Source of the DNA: Lethocerus indicus
Lineage: Eukaryota; Arthropoda; Insecta; Hemiptera; Belostomatidae
DNA: 64,000 nt
NCBI GenBank assembly: GCA_019843655.1
Contig: JACDQD010000007.1
Span: 22,028,365 to 22,092,364 of the forward strand
Direction of reading: 5' to 3'
Positions 26,701 to 38,637 of the stretch are shown in pieces. How positions within the stretch are numbered: the stretch's first letter is position 1; every line of letters starts with the position of its first letter. The position numbers and the translations under genes are program-made. Under the pieces are notes generated by a model. That model had not been told where the DNA came from. It saw only the letters and a list, made by a program, of their open reading frames with translations, and did not search any database.

Positions 26701-29700
26701 GTACGGACAAAATGATATATTTCGTCCAAGAGCACAAAAGCACAAAAATTTGTGCCTGCGTAATATTAAAAGTAGATAAAGGTTTTCCTCCTGCTAGGTT
26801 TACCCCATCATCAGTAGACAACGCGAAAAGTTTAGAAGAATGAAAAAACCTGCGGTTTCCGTACCGAAATATTAAACATTGATTCTTTTAACAGGCGACG
26901 GGAACAGTTTCAAATTTCGGGACGGGCAAAGAGTAATTTGTGCGGTTCGCGGGGTTTGAAAACCAACGCTGTACCGGAAGACTAAATAGGGGGGGGGGAC
27001 TTGTAATAATATAACGCGCGTCATATAGGATATACCGAGAGAGGTGTTACGCCACAGGCTTGCAACTTTATATAATAGAGATTTGTATAACTTTAAAGGA
27101 CGTCAACAGCCGGTTCGTATTACCTGGTTGTTCCGGTCTCGTAGGTCGGGGGTTGGGGCGGCCGGCAGGACAATAGCTGCAGGAAAAGGAGAACTGCGGC
27201 TCTGACAGTGACCCGGGCAAGGACTGGCGATGGAACGGCCCGCGGGGAACTTGGTGGTGGGGGGGCCCCTCCATAATCTCGCCCCTATCTACCCGGGGAA
27301 TCCCGCCGACGGTTCCCCCGGGCAATACTGGGGCCTAATTGAAATATTGGATGTGGCGGAAGACAGCGTCTTATACCGCGGTGATGGTAAAACGAACGTG
27401 TAAGTATCCGGGCAGTGAAAAAGGTAAACTATATTGCGCGGGATGGGGAATATTTTGGACTTGTTACGCTATAACAATTACTTGGGATTATAACATATCG
27501 GGCGTAATCAAATCAAAGGGGCCCTTCAAATATTAGTGTACCATTATACACGTTTTAACAGTGTGTTCATTTGTGAACTTGTATTCGTATCAATAATACC
27601 GCACGACAAGGGAGGAAATTGCACGAGTTATAGTATATCGAAAGATCCTCGACTGAGGGTTTTATTATTTTTTATCCTGTAATTTTGTCCACGAAAATTG
27701 GGTTGCGTCCAGTCGCGGGCGGTCAAAGATGCTTAACGGGCGTGACACGGGCCAGATGCCATCGGTGATTCATCTTCAATTAATGTGGAATGACGTTACA
27801 TCGAATCTATTTTTCGCGCTTCACAAAAAAACTTCAAATTTATGCTGGCGTGTTTTTCGCGGAGAAACGAATTGTAAAGGTATCGAACCCTATTAATTAG
27901 AGATCTGAACGAATTTAAAAATAGATTAGAGACCAGGAGAATGAACGGAATATATTGAAAATATATATCAATGGTTGGTTTTTTTTATTTAGTATATTAA
28001 TGCATATGTATTATGTATGTGTTAGCATTAGGCATTATTATTAGCAGTATTAAAATATTGTTGCACCATGATACAATTGTTACAAGAGAGATATGAAAGT
28101 GTAAGTGTAATTGTTCTTTGAGTAAGTGAAATTCTTTCATTCATGCATTAAATTATTTTCGGGATGCTAAATTCGTTGTTAGTCCCCCTCCCACCGAATG
28201 TTCGTTTTTGCAGTTGTGGTAATAATCATGCGCTTCAATTGGTACTTTTAATTGTGACTCAATTAGCCTCACATCAACCGCAAACATTGTGTGTCGCTGT
28301 TCACTCAGGATGGGCTACTTTTTCCTTAAAGCCGGCCGGTAATATTTTATGCAGCAACCTTTGATCGTGTCACGAATAACAACTAAACGAAATTTAGTGT
28401 GTCCCAGTAAAAGTCACTAGGCAACAGCACGATACCGGCTGACTCATCGGGTGTGTTGGGTGCAAGGTTACATATCTTGCGGTTTTTAAATTATGTGCAT
28501 CGGTAAATTTAAATAGCTGGACACAAATAAATTCAAAACCAATTTAAGTACAAGACAATTTTATGTCAACTAAAAGTTATAGGTTCTGAGTCCTCAACAG
28601 TTACTTCAAGAGCCGAAAACAATAAAAATAACTCAGCTGCTGCTAATCGATTGATCACGCAAGATTTACTCATTTCTGTTAATGTCGGTATAAATACAGA
28701 CTTTTGAGTCTCGAGAAATAATTCCAATCTAATTCAATGGAGCGTTCTTCGGGTCTTTAAATTTTCATACGCAACTAAAGCAGGTCCTACGGGGGACACA
28801 ACGCGTTAAAATTAACGGGAACCCTCTATTTTTATAATTACATCAAAAATATTTATATAAAAACATAAAGTGACAATGCACAATATAGTAAAACAAAGAG
28901 AAATGTGTAGCCACTAATACGAAGCACGCGGTTAGACCGCAACCGCATTGACATTATTTATAAAATACAACAGAAATAAATTTACATATTTCACATTCGT
29001 TGTTTCATGTTGCATTAGTATTATGTGAGCTGGCCTAGTTCGGTATGTACAACACAATAATTAAAGTCTTCAGGAATGGGGATTCATAATGTAGAAATCG
29101 AACATACCGAACATACTACGGCTATTAAAAATAATTATACGAATTGGCTATGGCCTAGAATATACATTATTCCAAAGCATTGTGATCCTAGCCTTTGGTA
29201 TAACATTTTTATTATCTCCTAGCTTATTTTGCGGGCACCAGACCGGTTTCGGATGCCAGCAATTGTTAACATTTGATACCTTCTAGGATAGTAACTGTAC
29301 TTGATAATCCCATTATCATAATAATTATATCCATTATTACATAAAATTGTATTTGAAACAGCGTCCCAAAGAATGAGCCTGTTTCGAAGCGTCCATATTG
29401 GCGTTATTCCTGAACTAAGATGTCCACTTCTCATGGGTTAAATAAGGTCTCGTACGGTTCTAGGTCGAAACATTTTTCGAGATATTCTATTCACTTGGAG
29501 ACCGGGCAGGCGACATTGGGAAGATTTGTTGACTCTTCGGGCCCTGACACGTATACACTTGGTCAAAAATTCGATGCCGGAATTCTAAACATCATTTAAA
29601 TTAGGCTCGAGCCCAAGCAGGAGGTATATTTTAGTTATAAGCACGAGTCAGTTAGTCCTCATCGGTTCATCAGTGTCCTCAAGAATCAATATTTTTTGTT

Positions 29701-30437
29701 GCCTAGCTGGTCAATAGCTAATAATTATGCGGATAATTTTCATACTTATTTGTACTTATGGGCTAGTCATGTTTGACTAGCCGTATTATCGAAAATAATT
29801 GAGAACATCTGTCACTGCATATATTCTATCGTACATAAATACAATCCGGATTTCCTATTTTTTTCTCGCTTCCATATTCATCTCTGTGAATGTGCACGCG
29901 CGTTCTCTCTGTGCGAATAGCCCATATGTACACATTTCAGCTCATATGCATGTACCGTCTAAAAAGGTTGAAATTGTCGACGTTAAAAACGCGGCACAAT
30001 TTAGCCGGGTCAGAGGGACCTTCGGACGTCAACTTTCTCCGGCAATTTAAACATTATCAGAATTAGATAAGAGGGAGTGGGGTCTACTTATCTGCTCGAA
30101 TAGTCCGGTTCAATGGGCACAATAAACTAATAACTTAAAGGGTAACAATGACGACCACTAAATGGTAATTTTCTACCCGGGGGGGTCCTTGACACCCATA
30201 TTGAAATTCTCATCTGTTATTCGAAGCGGTATCCTAGGAAAAGGAGAAATCGTTCAAGGCCCGCATTTTTTCGAGCAACTTGGATATTTTAAGTGGAGAA
30301 CTGTTAACTGTTTTAGGCATTTCCGGATTCATTGTCTGAGGAATTGGAAGAAAACCCTCTATACCTGTATTACCAAGTAAGACAACTGGGACAAGCGGAC
30401 ATTTGGAAGAATTAAGATTGGCATTTAAACATTTTGA
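23771..30437. other. gene-free stretch
   Basis: I see no supported gene. Noted features are a GC-rich patch around 27100-27330 and a G run at about 26989-26998. A short perfect stem GGCTAGTCA/TGACTAGCC with a 4-nt loop lies at 29761-29782. The remainder is AT-rich and without recognisable motifs. Confidence 0.45.
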
Positions 30438-30448
30438 ATACTGCTGAA

Positions 30449-30596
30449 AATACTGTAGGTTCGTGATGTTTCTGTCTCCTCTCGCTGGTTTGGTCTTTTG
30501 CTAGACCGGTTTCGGCTGCTCGCTATTCTAGCAAACCGGTCTAGCAAAAGACCAAACCAGCGAGAGGAGACAGAAACATCACGAACCTACAGTATT
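30449..30596. repeat. perfect long-stem hairpin (64-bp arms, 20-nt loop)
   Basis: Bases 30449-30512 are the exact reverse complement of 30533-30596, with 20 nt (30513-30532) between. No mismatch was found over 64 pairs. The arms are pyrimidine-rich on one side (GTTTCTGTCTCCTCTCGCTG) and end inside with ACCGGTTT/AAACCGGT. Perfect arms mean recent formation or continuing correction. Options are a small foldback/MITE-like element, a template-switch inverted duplication, or a source of double-stranded RNA for small-RNA pathways. No target-site duplication is obvious, but a near-repeat ACTGCTGAAAATA(C/T)TGT occurs at the left edge (30439-30456) and again at 30632-30648. Confidence 0.95.
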
Positions 30597-31484
30597 CCAA
30601 CCCCTCGCAGACCACAAAACAGGTATATCAAACTGCTGAAAATATTGTGATACATAAATAACCGAAGGAGGATTTATAGTTTAATGGAGCCTGATTTTCA
30701 AATTACATTTCGTTTTTCTTAAACCTCTTAAATTGGTTACAACAATGTAAATGAAATAGAAACATTCTTAATATAATAATATTGTCGCCACCGTTACTGT
30801 GGCTGTGGTCATCACCAACCGACCCGCGTAAGTGCCCTATTATACTTTAATAAATATAAGTATGTTTAATAACAGTAATACAGACGGAATGCTACTGACG
30901 ATGGAAAAGAAACAGAAACCGGTCTGCTCGAGAACACCTAAAAACACACCTTAAACAACAGCTCATGATTTCGGTATATTGGCATTTATAATTCTAAAAA
31001 AATATTTGATGTCACGATAATATTTGGATGAAAAGAATTTTTAAATTTTAAGTAGAAAAAAAAATATTTTAAAGTACATTTAAATCGAAATTACGCCCGC
31101 CCATGACATTACACTGTATACTCCATTGTATATTGCACACATATATGATAAATATCGCAAATTAGATGAAGTGCGCACGACAGGCGTGAAATGAATTCCG
31201 TATAACAAGATGAAATTTAAGATAGCATTACATGGGTGTTATATAAGCCGTAACGTATAAACACTGAAATTAAAGAACTGTCGGTCAGCGGGCTTTTGAC
31301 AACTTATTGCGTTATGTTTTCCATAAGCCATTATTTACTGGCCATATCATTATTACACTCGATTGCACCGGACACCGTATGGTCGGTGAGGCAATAGGAA
31401 CGACATTAAATAAGTATAAAAAAATAAATAGTCCCAAGTAATTACATAGCGCATAACTAAATGCCGATTTCGCCATTTTACTCA

Positions 31485-31490
<6 letters not shown>
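30597..31490. other. gene-free stretch right of the hairpin
   Basis: AT-rich non-coding sequence with the near-repeat of the hairpin's left flank at 30632-30648. No exon or RNA gene seen. Confidence 0.4.
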
Positions 31491-31544
<54 letters not shown>

Positions 31545-31548
31545 ATAT
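31491..31548. repeat. (TA)n microsatellite
   Basis: An uninterrupted TA dinucleotide tract of about 58 nt. It is flanked by CATGTACA on the left and ACATGTAA on the right, so the whole block is nearly self-complementary. Probably variable in length. Confidence 0.95.
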
Positions 31549-33727
31549 TACAATTTATTATAACACATTTTTAATTACAGGCTGCTTTCTATTTGTCATT
31601 CAGGAATTTCATGGGTGTTATAATTACTGAATAAATAAATAAGGTCGGAGTAATTATTAAACAGGGCCACAAAGTTGAACGCATCGGTATTTTGATGATT
31701 TACATTTTAAACCGAATTTTAATATAAATCAATATTCGACATCAGACTATTAGTGCGACTTTATCCTTTGACTTTAAAAGTCTGCAACTCTATTATTTCA
31801 AACTTCGTTTTTTAACCCGGATAATTTTCATGAGTAATTTTGATAACGTGAATGGCCGACAATCGCGTGTAAAATAAGGCTTTATAATGTTTACTTTATT
31901 CTAAACCAATTTAATAAACCAAGTTAGTTAGGTTCCTACTACTTGCCAGTAGCGTAATTTAACCTTCTGACTGTACTTTTGATATTCAATTTGAAGGTCA
32001 CTGTTTAAGTGAAGTTTTGTATTCTTTCGACACTTTTCATTTGAAATCTCTGATACGGCACATTCTGAAAAAGGCGATAATCGACCCCTAGCAAACGGAC
32101 AGGCCCAGAACTTTATCAGAGTTCACAATTTGGTGTTAGTGAATTGTGTTCAAACCGCACATATGGAACCAGATACCCGACCGTTTGATTGACCGATCAT
32201 TGAGAAGCCGAAACCTTTTTTTTGGGTCTCTCTTAGGACAAGTCCGGAGAAAGAAGATCCCAAGAGTAACAATTTTGGAGTTGTTTTTATGCCTTTTTCA
32301 AAAATTATCGTTTTTGTCAATGAAACAACACTTACAAGTTCTGAGCACAGCAATTGATGACTGAGTCTTAAACGCTTAACTTATGATAACTTATGATTTA
32401 TGAAAAATATTTCCACGAAAAGGAATTCGCAAGAGACAGTTGGTAAAATAACTCATAATCTTTCTTAAATTCGTATATTGTTTTGGTTGGGAGTATAGGG
32501 ATTAATAGGTTCGATAAATTTAATGTTGCTTAAACTTGAACACATTTCACCTCTATTGGACTGCGAATGAATGAAATGGGATTTTCGATTAATTTTGATA
32601 CGATTTGAGTAAATACAGCTGGTACGGTATCACAGACCAACGTATTGGGAGTTGTAAAAAGAATCGCCAAATGAAAATGTAGCCAGGAGTGATATTTTTG
32701 AAATGGATAATTTTCAGAATTCGATATTTCATACGGCCCTTGTTGGGCCTATCTGTTTACAGCCTTAACCAACGTCAGGACGCTCCTAAATGTGAATAGT
32801 GCCCCTCCCTATTCAACTAAGCCGCCTTTGAAAAGTATCACTACTCGATCTATTGTAAATACTTCACAACTTCTATAGGCCAAATATTTGACCATTAACT
32901 CCCCTTTTGAAAGTTTGCGACTCCTTATCACTAATCGAACTTTCGAAATAACCGCTAATTCTGCAATTATTAGTAAGTGGTGTCGTAATTGGCTATGACT
33001 TTGTCTTAAGAAATTAATTTCAACCTACGAGAGTTCATAACCCCGGTACAACCTGCTTCAGTGAACACAAGTACATTAATCGCAATTTGAGATCCAAAAT
33101 CAACGCGACCCAAAAATCTAGTTATTTGTTATCTTAGGCCCGTCATATATGTCCAACAAGGAAGATTAGATTTAGAACAAAAATCAGGATTTCAATACAG
33201 TTAAAATTGCCGTAAAACAACAAAATTGTATGTTATTTTAACGGTTTTATCTGAAGTGGGGTGTCATATTGCCTGTTCTCTGTAATCGGCCATAACTCGA
33301 GACGACCCTTTACATTCATGCGGTTTACCCTCATATCTGAAACGTGAGTTCAAATTCCTAACGCCCAGAGATTTATTTTTTTCATATATACGTTCCACAT
33401 TTAATTAGGGTCACTTGTTATAAATGTATAGGTTAATTAATTCTACATGATAATAGATAATAATTGTTACACAAGCTTTATTAGTATGAGTTTTATTTCA
33501 GTGAAACACTAAAACACACTTTTTTTTCTCTGTGTTAACACTAGAGGCACTGGTTGACTGAATTCAGCGATTAATGACTCAATGATGCACTGAAATGTAG
33601 GTTGTTCGGTAATAAAACTGTTGTTAGTAGTCCTCTTATATGGTCAAATTGTTGATATAATGGTTAATAACTACTTACCTATGAAATTTCATTCCTGCCA
33701 TGATAATGGTAAAATTGCATAAGTTTC
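31549..33727. other. gene-free stretch up to the palindrome
   Basis: No supported gene. CG dinucleotides are common up to about 33380 and become rare after about 33420, marking the left side of the CpG-poor block that holds the palindrome. Confidence 0.4.
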
Positions 33728-35366
33728 ATCATTAAAGGATTGATATCAAAAGTAATTTGTTTTATTTAAAAAAATATGCTAAATTATAAGAAATCAATAA
33801 ATTATAAATATTAAATGCTAAATGATGTATCTTCCCCAAAAATTTCCATGATAGCTATTTGTTTATCTAAAAAGAAGTAAAAGAGAATTTAAGATAGCAT
33901 TTTAAAATACATAAATCATATTCAATTAGGAAAATAGCCACAAATGTATTACTATTTTTAAATGTTATCTCCTCATGCCAAAATTGAAAAATGGCTAGTA
34001 GGTTATGGGACCTGTTGTTTTTAAGAAAAAAATAGTTAGCAATATAAAATTAGCTAACATGGGGAATCCAAGGTTTCTTAATGGAGTATATTCCAAAATA
34101 GTTTTACACTCTCCATGATTTTGTGCAAGGAGCTTTAAATTGGGTTATTTCATAATTTATTTGTTGATATAATATTTATTTATATTATTTATTTAAATAA
34201 ATGTATGTATTATTTCTAACCTATAATCATATGTTATTTATTAAACTAACATGCTAAAAACAACATAAATAAGTTATAGAGAGTGTCTTTTAAAGCATCA
34301 TTTCAAATAAATATTCTGTTATAATAATGCTGTTACAAGTTTATTCACTTGTGCTCAGAATAAACAGCATCAAGTTTATAATGCCCTATAATCTTATTTT
34401 TTTATCCTTGTTTACCGCGCAAATGTGCCTGATGCCGCTATGCGCGTCCCTATAATCTAAATGTGTGCCTTTATATATTTACCATAAATATACTGATTGA
34501 GATCTAGGAATTGCTGAACAAGATCATTAAGTGAAAGAAGAATTAGAGATACTGAAATATTTAACAAAATATGTTATTCCACTTATAATGACATTATAAA
34601 TTTGATCTTTTAATCTTATGGTTTTCTGAATTTCTTTATATTGCTAATTCAATAAAATGTGGAACCAACATTTACATATTTGGGACATAATTATTAATTT
34701 TATTGATTCAAGCTTGAATTAACTAATAGATGTAGAAATTAATTTTATATATGTGAATCTTTATTCATTTTTAAGACATTATTTTTAGTTCCTCTTTATA
34801 TAAAACCAATATCCATTAAAGGTTTGTGTGTGCATGTGAAAACACGTATATTTTGGTTAACACTTGCAAATATTAATAAGCAAGAATAAGCTGTACTTAT
34901 TCATTTTCCTTCTGAGTGGATAATATGAAAATATTAACATTGTTAATACTTCAGAAGTTTTAAATCTAAACTATGTTTTAAGTAACATTTTACTTTGTAA
35001 AAATATATTGAGTACAATAGCAGGTTATGGTTGAGGGTCTTAATAACTTGGGTAACATCTAGCTTGTGAAATTATGTTTTCCTCTTTTGGTTTACTTACT
35101 TAAGAACATGTTATATATCCAGCTATTGTCTTTAACCTTTTGTTGCATACATCCATAAATCATGGAGAGTAAATGAAACTGGGAACAGAGCTATAAGTCT
35201 ACAAAATTACTTTCCACTTGCCTACTGAAAGTATGCCTGGTTATGTTTTAGCATAACCTGTGTATGCATAAGCATTTGTATGTTGTTTGTAATGAACTTA
35301 AAATAAATTAAATGAACAAGGAAAACTATTTCTGTATTATATGGTTATAAAATATAAGTTAATAAT

Positions 35367-35633
35367 ATGGAAATGTATATGGTTATTCATTATTTCATTA
35401 TAAACTTCATCTACCTAGCTGAAATCAGAGAAATTCCTAGAACTAAAATTGTATTTCCTTTTTATTGCATAACATTAAAATTTAACACTCCATTTAAACA
35501 TCACGGGACCTATTTGACAATTGACAATAACCCAAAGAAGAATACTACTGGAGCAACCAATTGCACTCAAATATCAGAACCAAAAATTGGAACAAAAGTA
35601 CTACTTATTACTAGTGCACAATACTTATTTTAG
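35367..35633 (+). other. inward-facing mirror ORF, left arm (88 codons)
   Basis: This is an open frame from ATG to TAG, reading toward the palindrome centre. It has a mirror copy in the right arm (38353-38637, minus) that ends at the equivalent position. Their shared C-terminal part includes EIPRTKIVFPFYCITLKFNT and ISEPKIGTKVLLITSAQYLF. About ten residues differ, and the differences are mostly amino-acid-changing (for example I/T, HH/HQ, D/H, K/N, T/S), which argues against strong protein-level constraint. No domain is recognised. It may be a chance frame kept open in both arms by shared ancestry. Confidence 0.25.
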
Positions 35634-36289
35634 AGAATTCGAAAACCAGCCTTAGATGTTAAAATGACAAAAGACTAATATAATTTACATTAAAGCTTAT
35701 TTATTATAACCCAACAGTAGCATGATCCATAAATAAATAGCGCTTTAAAGGTATAAAAACAGAGATGTATTTCTTATATGAAGAAAGTAATGTGGATTCT
35801 ATAGTTTAATAGCTAGTAAGTAATGTAGGCCGTGTTGTTAAAATATATAAAGGGATATATATCACATCAGCTAGGATATTTTTGTTAGGCATTTATAGAA
35901 ATAATGGATGCTATATTAATAAATTATTACTTTAAAAATAAACAAAAAACTAACATTCATATTCATAATTTAATATTATGGCATATTATATTTTTGTAAT
36001 TATTATTTAACCTATATACAAGTATGGACATCATATCCCAATCGCAAGATATATATATGGATCAAATTACGTATGTATCATTATGTATTTTTATATGTTA
36101 CATTATTTTTAACTTTGAAGCAGTGCAATCGAAATCATTTAAGCCAAGGCATATGACACACATATTCATAATGTGTTGCAGTAAAATAATGTTTCAGACA
36201 AGAAGAATGTATATAATTATTGTTATTACAAAGTTTCCTGAATTTGGTCACCACCAAGTCCGATATTTATAATATGAAAAACTCCTTAC

Positions 36290-36374
36290 CTTGATCTTGC
36301 ACTGGTCCACAGTGAAGAACCACGTTTCTTTGCAGTTTAAACATTTTATCGCCTAACACACGAAACTGTACCAC
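36290..36374 (-). pseudogene. exon-like segment, left-arm copy (85 nt)
   Basis: On the minus strand, TTGCAG precedes and GTAAGG follows an open segment reading VVQFRVLGDKMFKL then QRNVVLHCGPVQDQ. The right arm has a homologous segment of 95 nt with the same splice borders. This copy lacks a net 10 nt just before the donor, within a stretch where the other copy repeats GTGCAAGA, so the two copies join to a following exon in different phases. At most one can match the ancestral mRNA. The other copy, which keeps a basic SARR end, looks the more intact, so I call this one the likely broken copy. I do not recognise the protein family. The pattern VVLHCGPVQ before a basic stretch is weakly reminiscent of the start of a PH-type beta strand pair, which is speculation. 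Confidence 0.45.
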
Positions 36375-37045
36375 CTGCAACAAAATGTTTGAAATGATTA
36401 GTTTATTATTACATTGTATTATAACATGTGAAAACAGTATCGAAAAATTTTACGGATTTGTATTTAATTCCTCCTATGATTTCAACTAAGTACAAGGTCA
36501 TTCCTCAAGTTGCATAAAATGGCATTAATCCACTTGTGAAACATTATTGCTAGTTATAGTGGTCTGGTATCATGAATTATAAAGTAAAATCTAATTACTG
36601 AGAAAGGAGTAACTAAGTATATTGAGGAAATTATGTAATTAATTACTGTGCCATTTTCTCAGACCTCTACACTCTATAAGTTTAACGTTCACTATCCAAC
36701 AACATAAATTGTATTTACCATAAGTCTCCGGAAGAACATTTCTTAGCGTCTTAAACGTTTTAACGCCAATATTCGAACATGTACATTTAAATTTTAAAAA
36801 TAACGAAACGATCCGATTTGGTTTTCCCGAACGGTGAATTGAAACTAACCAGGACGGATTTTCGATCTGCGGTCATGTATTAGTATCTACAAATATATCT
36901 ACTAAATTGCACTTATTTCGCTGTTAATTTCTTACGTCCCATTAATGAACAATTTTTAAACATTTATATCACTATAAAGATATTTACACCAAATATTAAA
37001 TGTAATAAATGTGGAACTACATTTTTGAGTGTAGTAGCGTCGCGT

Positions 37046-37055
37046 CCGCCATCTT
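37046..37055 (-). promoter_or_regulatory. YY1-like motif, left inner edge
   Basis: The minus strand reads AAGATGGCGG followed by ACGCGACG. This matches the YY1 core (AAnATGGCGG), which in animals often overlaps start codons of housekeeping genes. Here it opens an 11-codon frame, MADATLLHSKM, then a stop. The mirrored copy lies at 37311-37320. Whether it is bound or transcribed cannot be told from sequence. Confidence 0.4.
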
Positions 37056-37080
37056 ACATCCCACTGGTGACTTGGGGGTT

Positions 37081-37286
37081 ACATCCCCCCCCACTACTAT
37101 TTCAAATTTTCCCTACCGAAAACCCAATATACAATTCAAAACGATGCAAGGGAGGACTGCAAAATTTATCACAAAATATTTCAGCCTCTGAAAAGGACTT
37201 ATTTTTGGTCATTCCAAAAGGATTATACCAGATATATATATTTTTAGAATTCTTTTCAGTTTCCAGGTTTGAGGTGGAATCCGTTC
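37081..37286. other. palindrome spacer
   Basis: These 206 nt lie between the arms and have no counterpart on either side. They start with a C run (37086-37093) and contain no recognisable gene. The spacer is long enough for the arms to pair as a cruciform or foldback without steric trouble. Confidence 0.85.
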
Positions 37287-37310
37287 AACCCCAAGTCACC
37301 AGTGGGATGT

Positions 37311-37320
37311 AAGATGGCGG
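37311..37320 (+). promoter_or_regulatory. YY1-like motif, right inner edge
   Basis: AAGATGGCGG followed by ACGCGACG on the plus strand, the mirror of 37046-37055. It starts the frame MADATLLDSKM, then a stop. With its mirror it gives the palindrome centre two divergent copies pointing out toward the exon-like segments, the layout of a head-to-head promoter pair. Confidence 0.4.
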
Positions 37321-37646
37321 ACGCGACGCTACTAGACTCAAAAATGTAGTTCCAGGTTTATTACATTTAATATTTGGTATGAATATATTTATAGTGATAT
37401 AAATGTTTAAAAATTGTTAATTAATGGGACGTAAGAAATTAACAGCAAAATAAGCCCAATTTAGTAGCGCAGATCGAAAATCCGTCCTGGTTAGTTTCAA
37501 TTCATTTTGCAACTAGAGGAATGACCTTGTACTTAGTTGAAATTACAGGAGGAATTAAATACAAATCAGTAGCATTTTTCGATACTATGTTTTCACATAT
37601 AATACAATGCAATAATAAACTAATCATTTCAAATATTTTTTTGCAG

Positions 37647-37741
37647 GTGGTACAGTTTCGTGTGTTAGGTGATAACAAGTTTAAACTGCAAGGAAAAGTG
37701 GTTCTTCACTGTGGACCAGTGCAAGATAAGAGTGCAAGAAG
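37647..37741 (+). CDS. exon-like segment, right-arm copy (95 nt), unknown protein
   Basis: Bordered by TTTTTTTGCAG and GTAAGG, both good splice signals, it reads VVQFRVLGDNKFKLQ then GKVVLHCGPVQDKSARR. Starting in phase 0 it ends two bases into a codon. The homologous left-arm copy is 10 nt shorter. This copy repeats GTGCAAGA just before the donor. Upstream, about 300 nt nearer the centre, is the YY1-like motif and a short start-codon frame, so a transcript beginning at the palindrome centre could include this exon. I do not recognise the family, and no following exon was found within the arm or beyond it to 43 kb. It could be a stranded exon captured in the duplication rather than part of a live gene. 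Confidence 0.5.
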
Positions 37742-38352
37742 GTAAGGAGTTTTTCATGTTATAAATATCGCACTTGGTGGTGACCAAATTCAGGAAACTT
37801 TGTAATAACAATAATTATATACAATCATCTTGTCTGAAACATTATTTTACTGCAATACATTATGAATATGCGTATCATATGCCTTGGCTTAAATGATTTC
37901 GATTGCTTAAATGATTCGATTCAAAGTTACAAATAATGTAACATATATAAAAATACATAATCATACATACGTATTTTTATGCATATATATCTTGCGATTG
38001 GGATTTGATGTCCATACTTGTATATAGGTTAAATAATAATTACAAAAATATAATATGCCATAATATTAAATTATGAATATAAAATGTTAGTTTTTTGTTA
38101 ATTTTTAAAGTAATAATTTATTAATATAGAATCCATTATTTTTATAAATGCCTAACAAAAATATCCTTGCTGATGTGATATATTTTAACAACACGGCCTA
38201 CATTACTTACTAGCTATTAAACTATAGAATCCACATTTTAAAGAGCTATTTATTTATGCATCATGCTACTGTTGGGTTATAATAAATAAGCTTTAATGTA
38301 AATTATATTAGTCTTTTATCATTTTAACATCTAAGGCTGGTTTTCAAATTCT

Positions 38353-38637
38353 CTAAAATAAGTATTGTGCACTAGTAATAAGTAGTACTTTTGTTCCAAT
38401 TTTTGGTTCTGATATTTGAGTGCAATTGGATGCCCCAGTAGTGTTATTCTTTGGGTTATTGTGAATTGTCAAATAGGTCTCTTGATGTTTAAATGGAGTG
38501 TTAAATTTTAATGTTATGCAATAAAAAGGAAATACAATTTTAGTTCTAGGAATTTCTCTAGTTTCAGCTAGGTAGATGAAGTTTATAATGAATAACCATA
38601 TACATTTCCATATTATTAACTTATATTTTATAACCAT
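38353..38637 (-). other. inward-facing mirror ORF, right arm (94 codons)
   Basis: This is the counterpart of 35367-35633. The ATG lies a few codons further out, and the two frames share the same end (ISEPKIGTKVLLITSAQYLF). Differences such as NLYLAET/EIREI and HNNPKNN/DNNPKKN-type changes alter the peptide. No signal peptide or domain is evident. The frame reads against the exon-like segment of the same arm. Confidence 0.25.

Larger units (their letters stand above)
33728..37080 (+). repeat. left arm of giant imperfect palindrome
   Basis: From ATCATTAAAGGATTG at the outer edge to GTGACTTGGGGG at the inner edge, this arm is the reverse complement of 37287-40359. By eye most 60-base lines align with only a few differences, and some are identical, such as the stretch around 34484-34543 against 39541-39600. 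Unique to this arm is about 320 nt at roughly 36515-36838; the junction in the other arm has a short CA microhomology, so that arm may have lost it. A segment of about 27 nt near 36875-36900 is also unique. The arm holds an outward-facing exon-like segment (36290-36374), an inward ORF (35367-35633) and an inner YY1-like motif. Composition is AT-rich and CpG-poor. Confidence 0.95.

Noticed and set aside
27875..27960. Possible tRNA on the minus strand (GGTTCGATACC resembles a B box)
   Set aside because: No A box at the right distance and no cloverleaf could be drawn.
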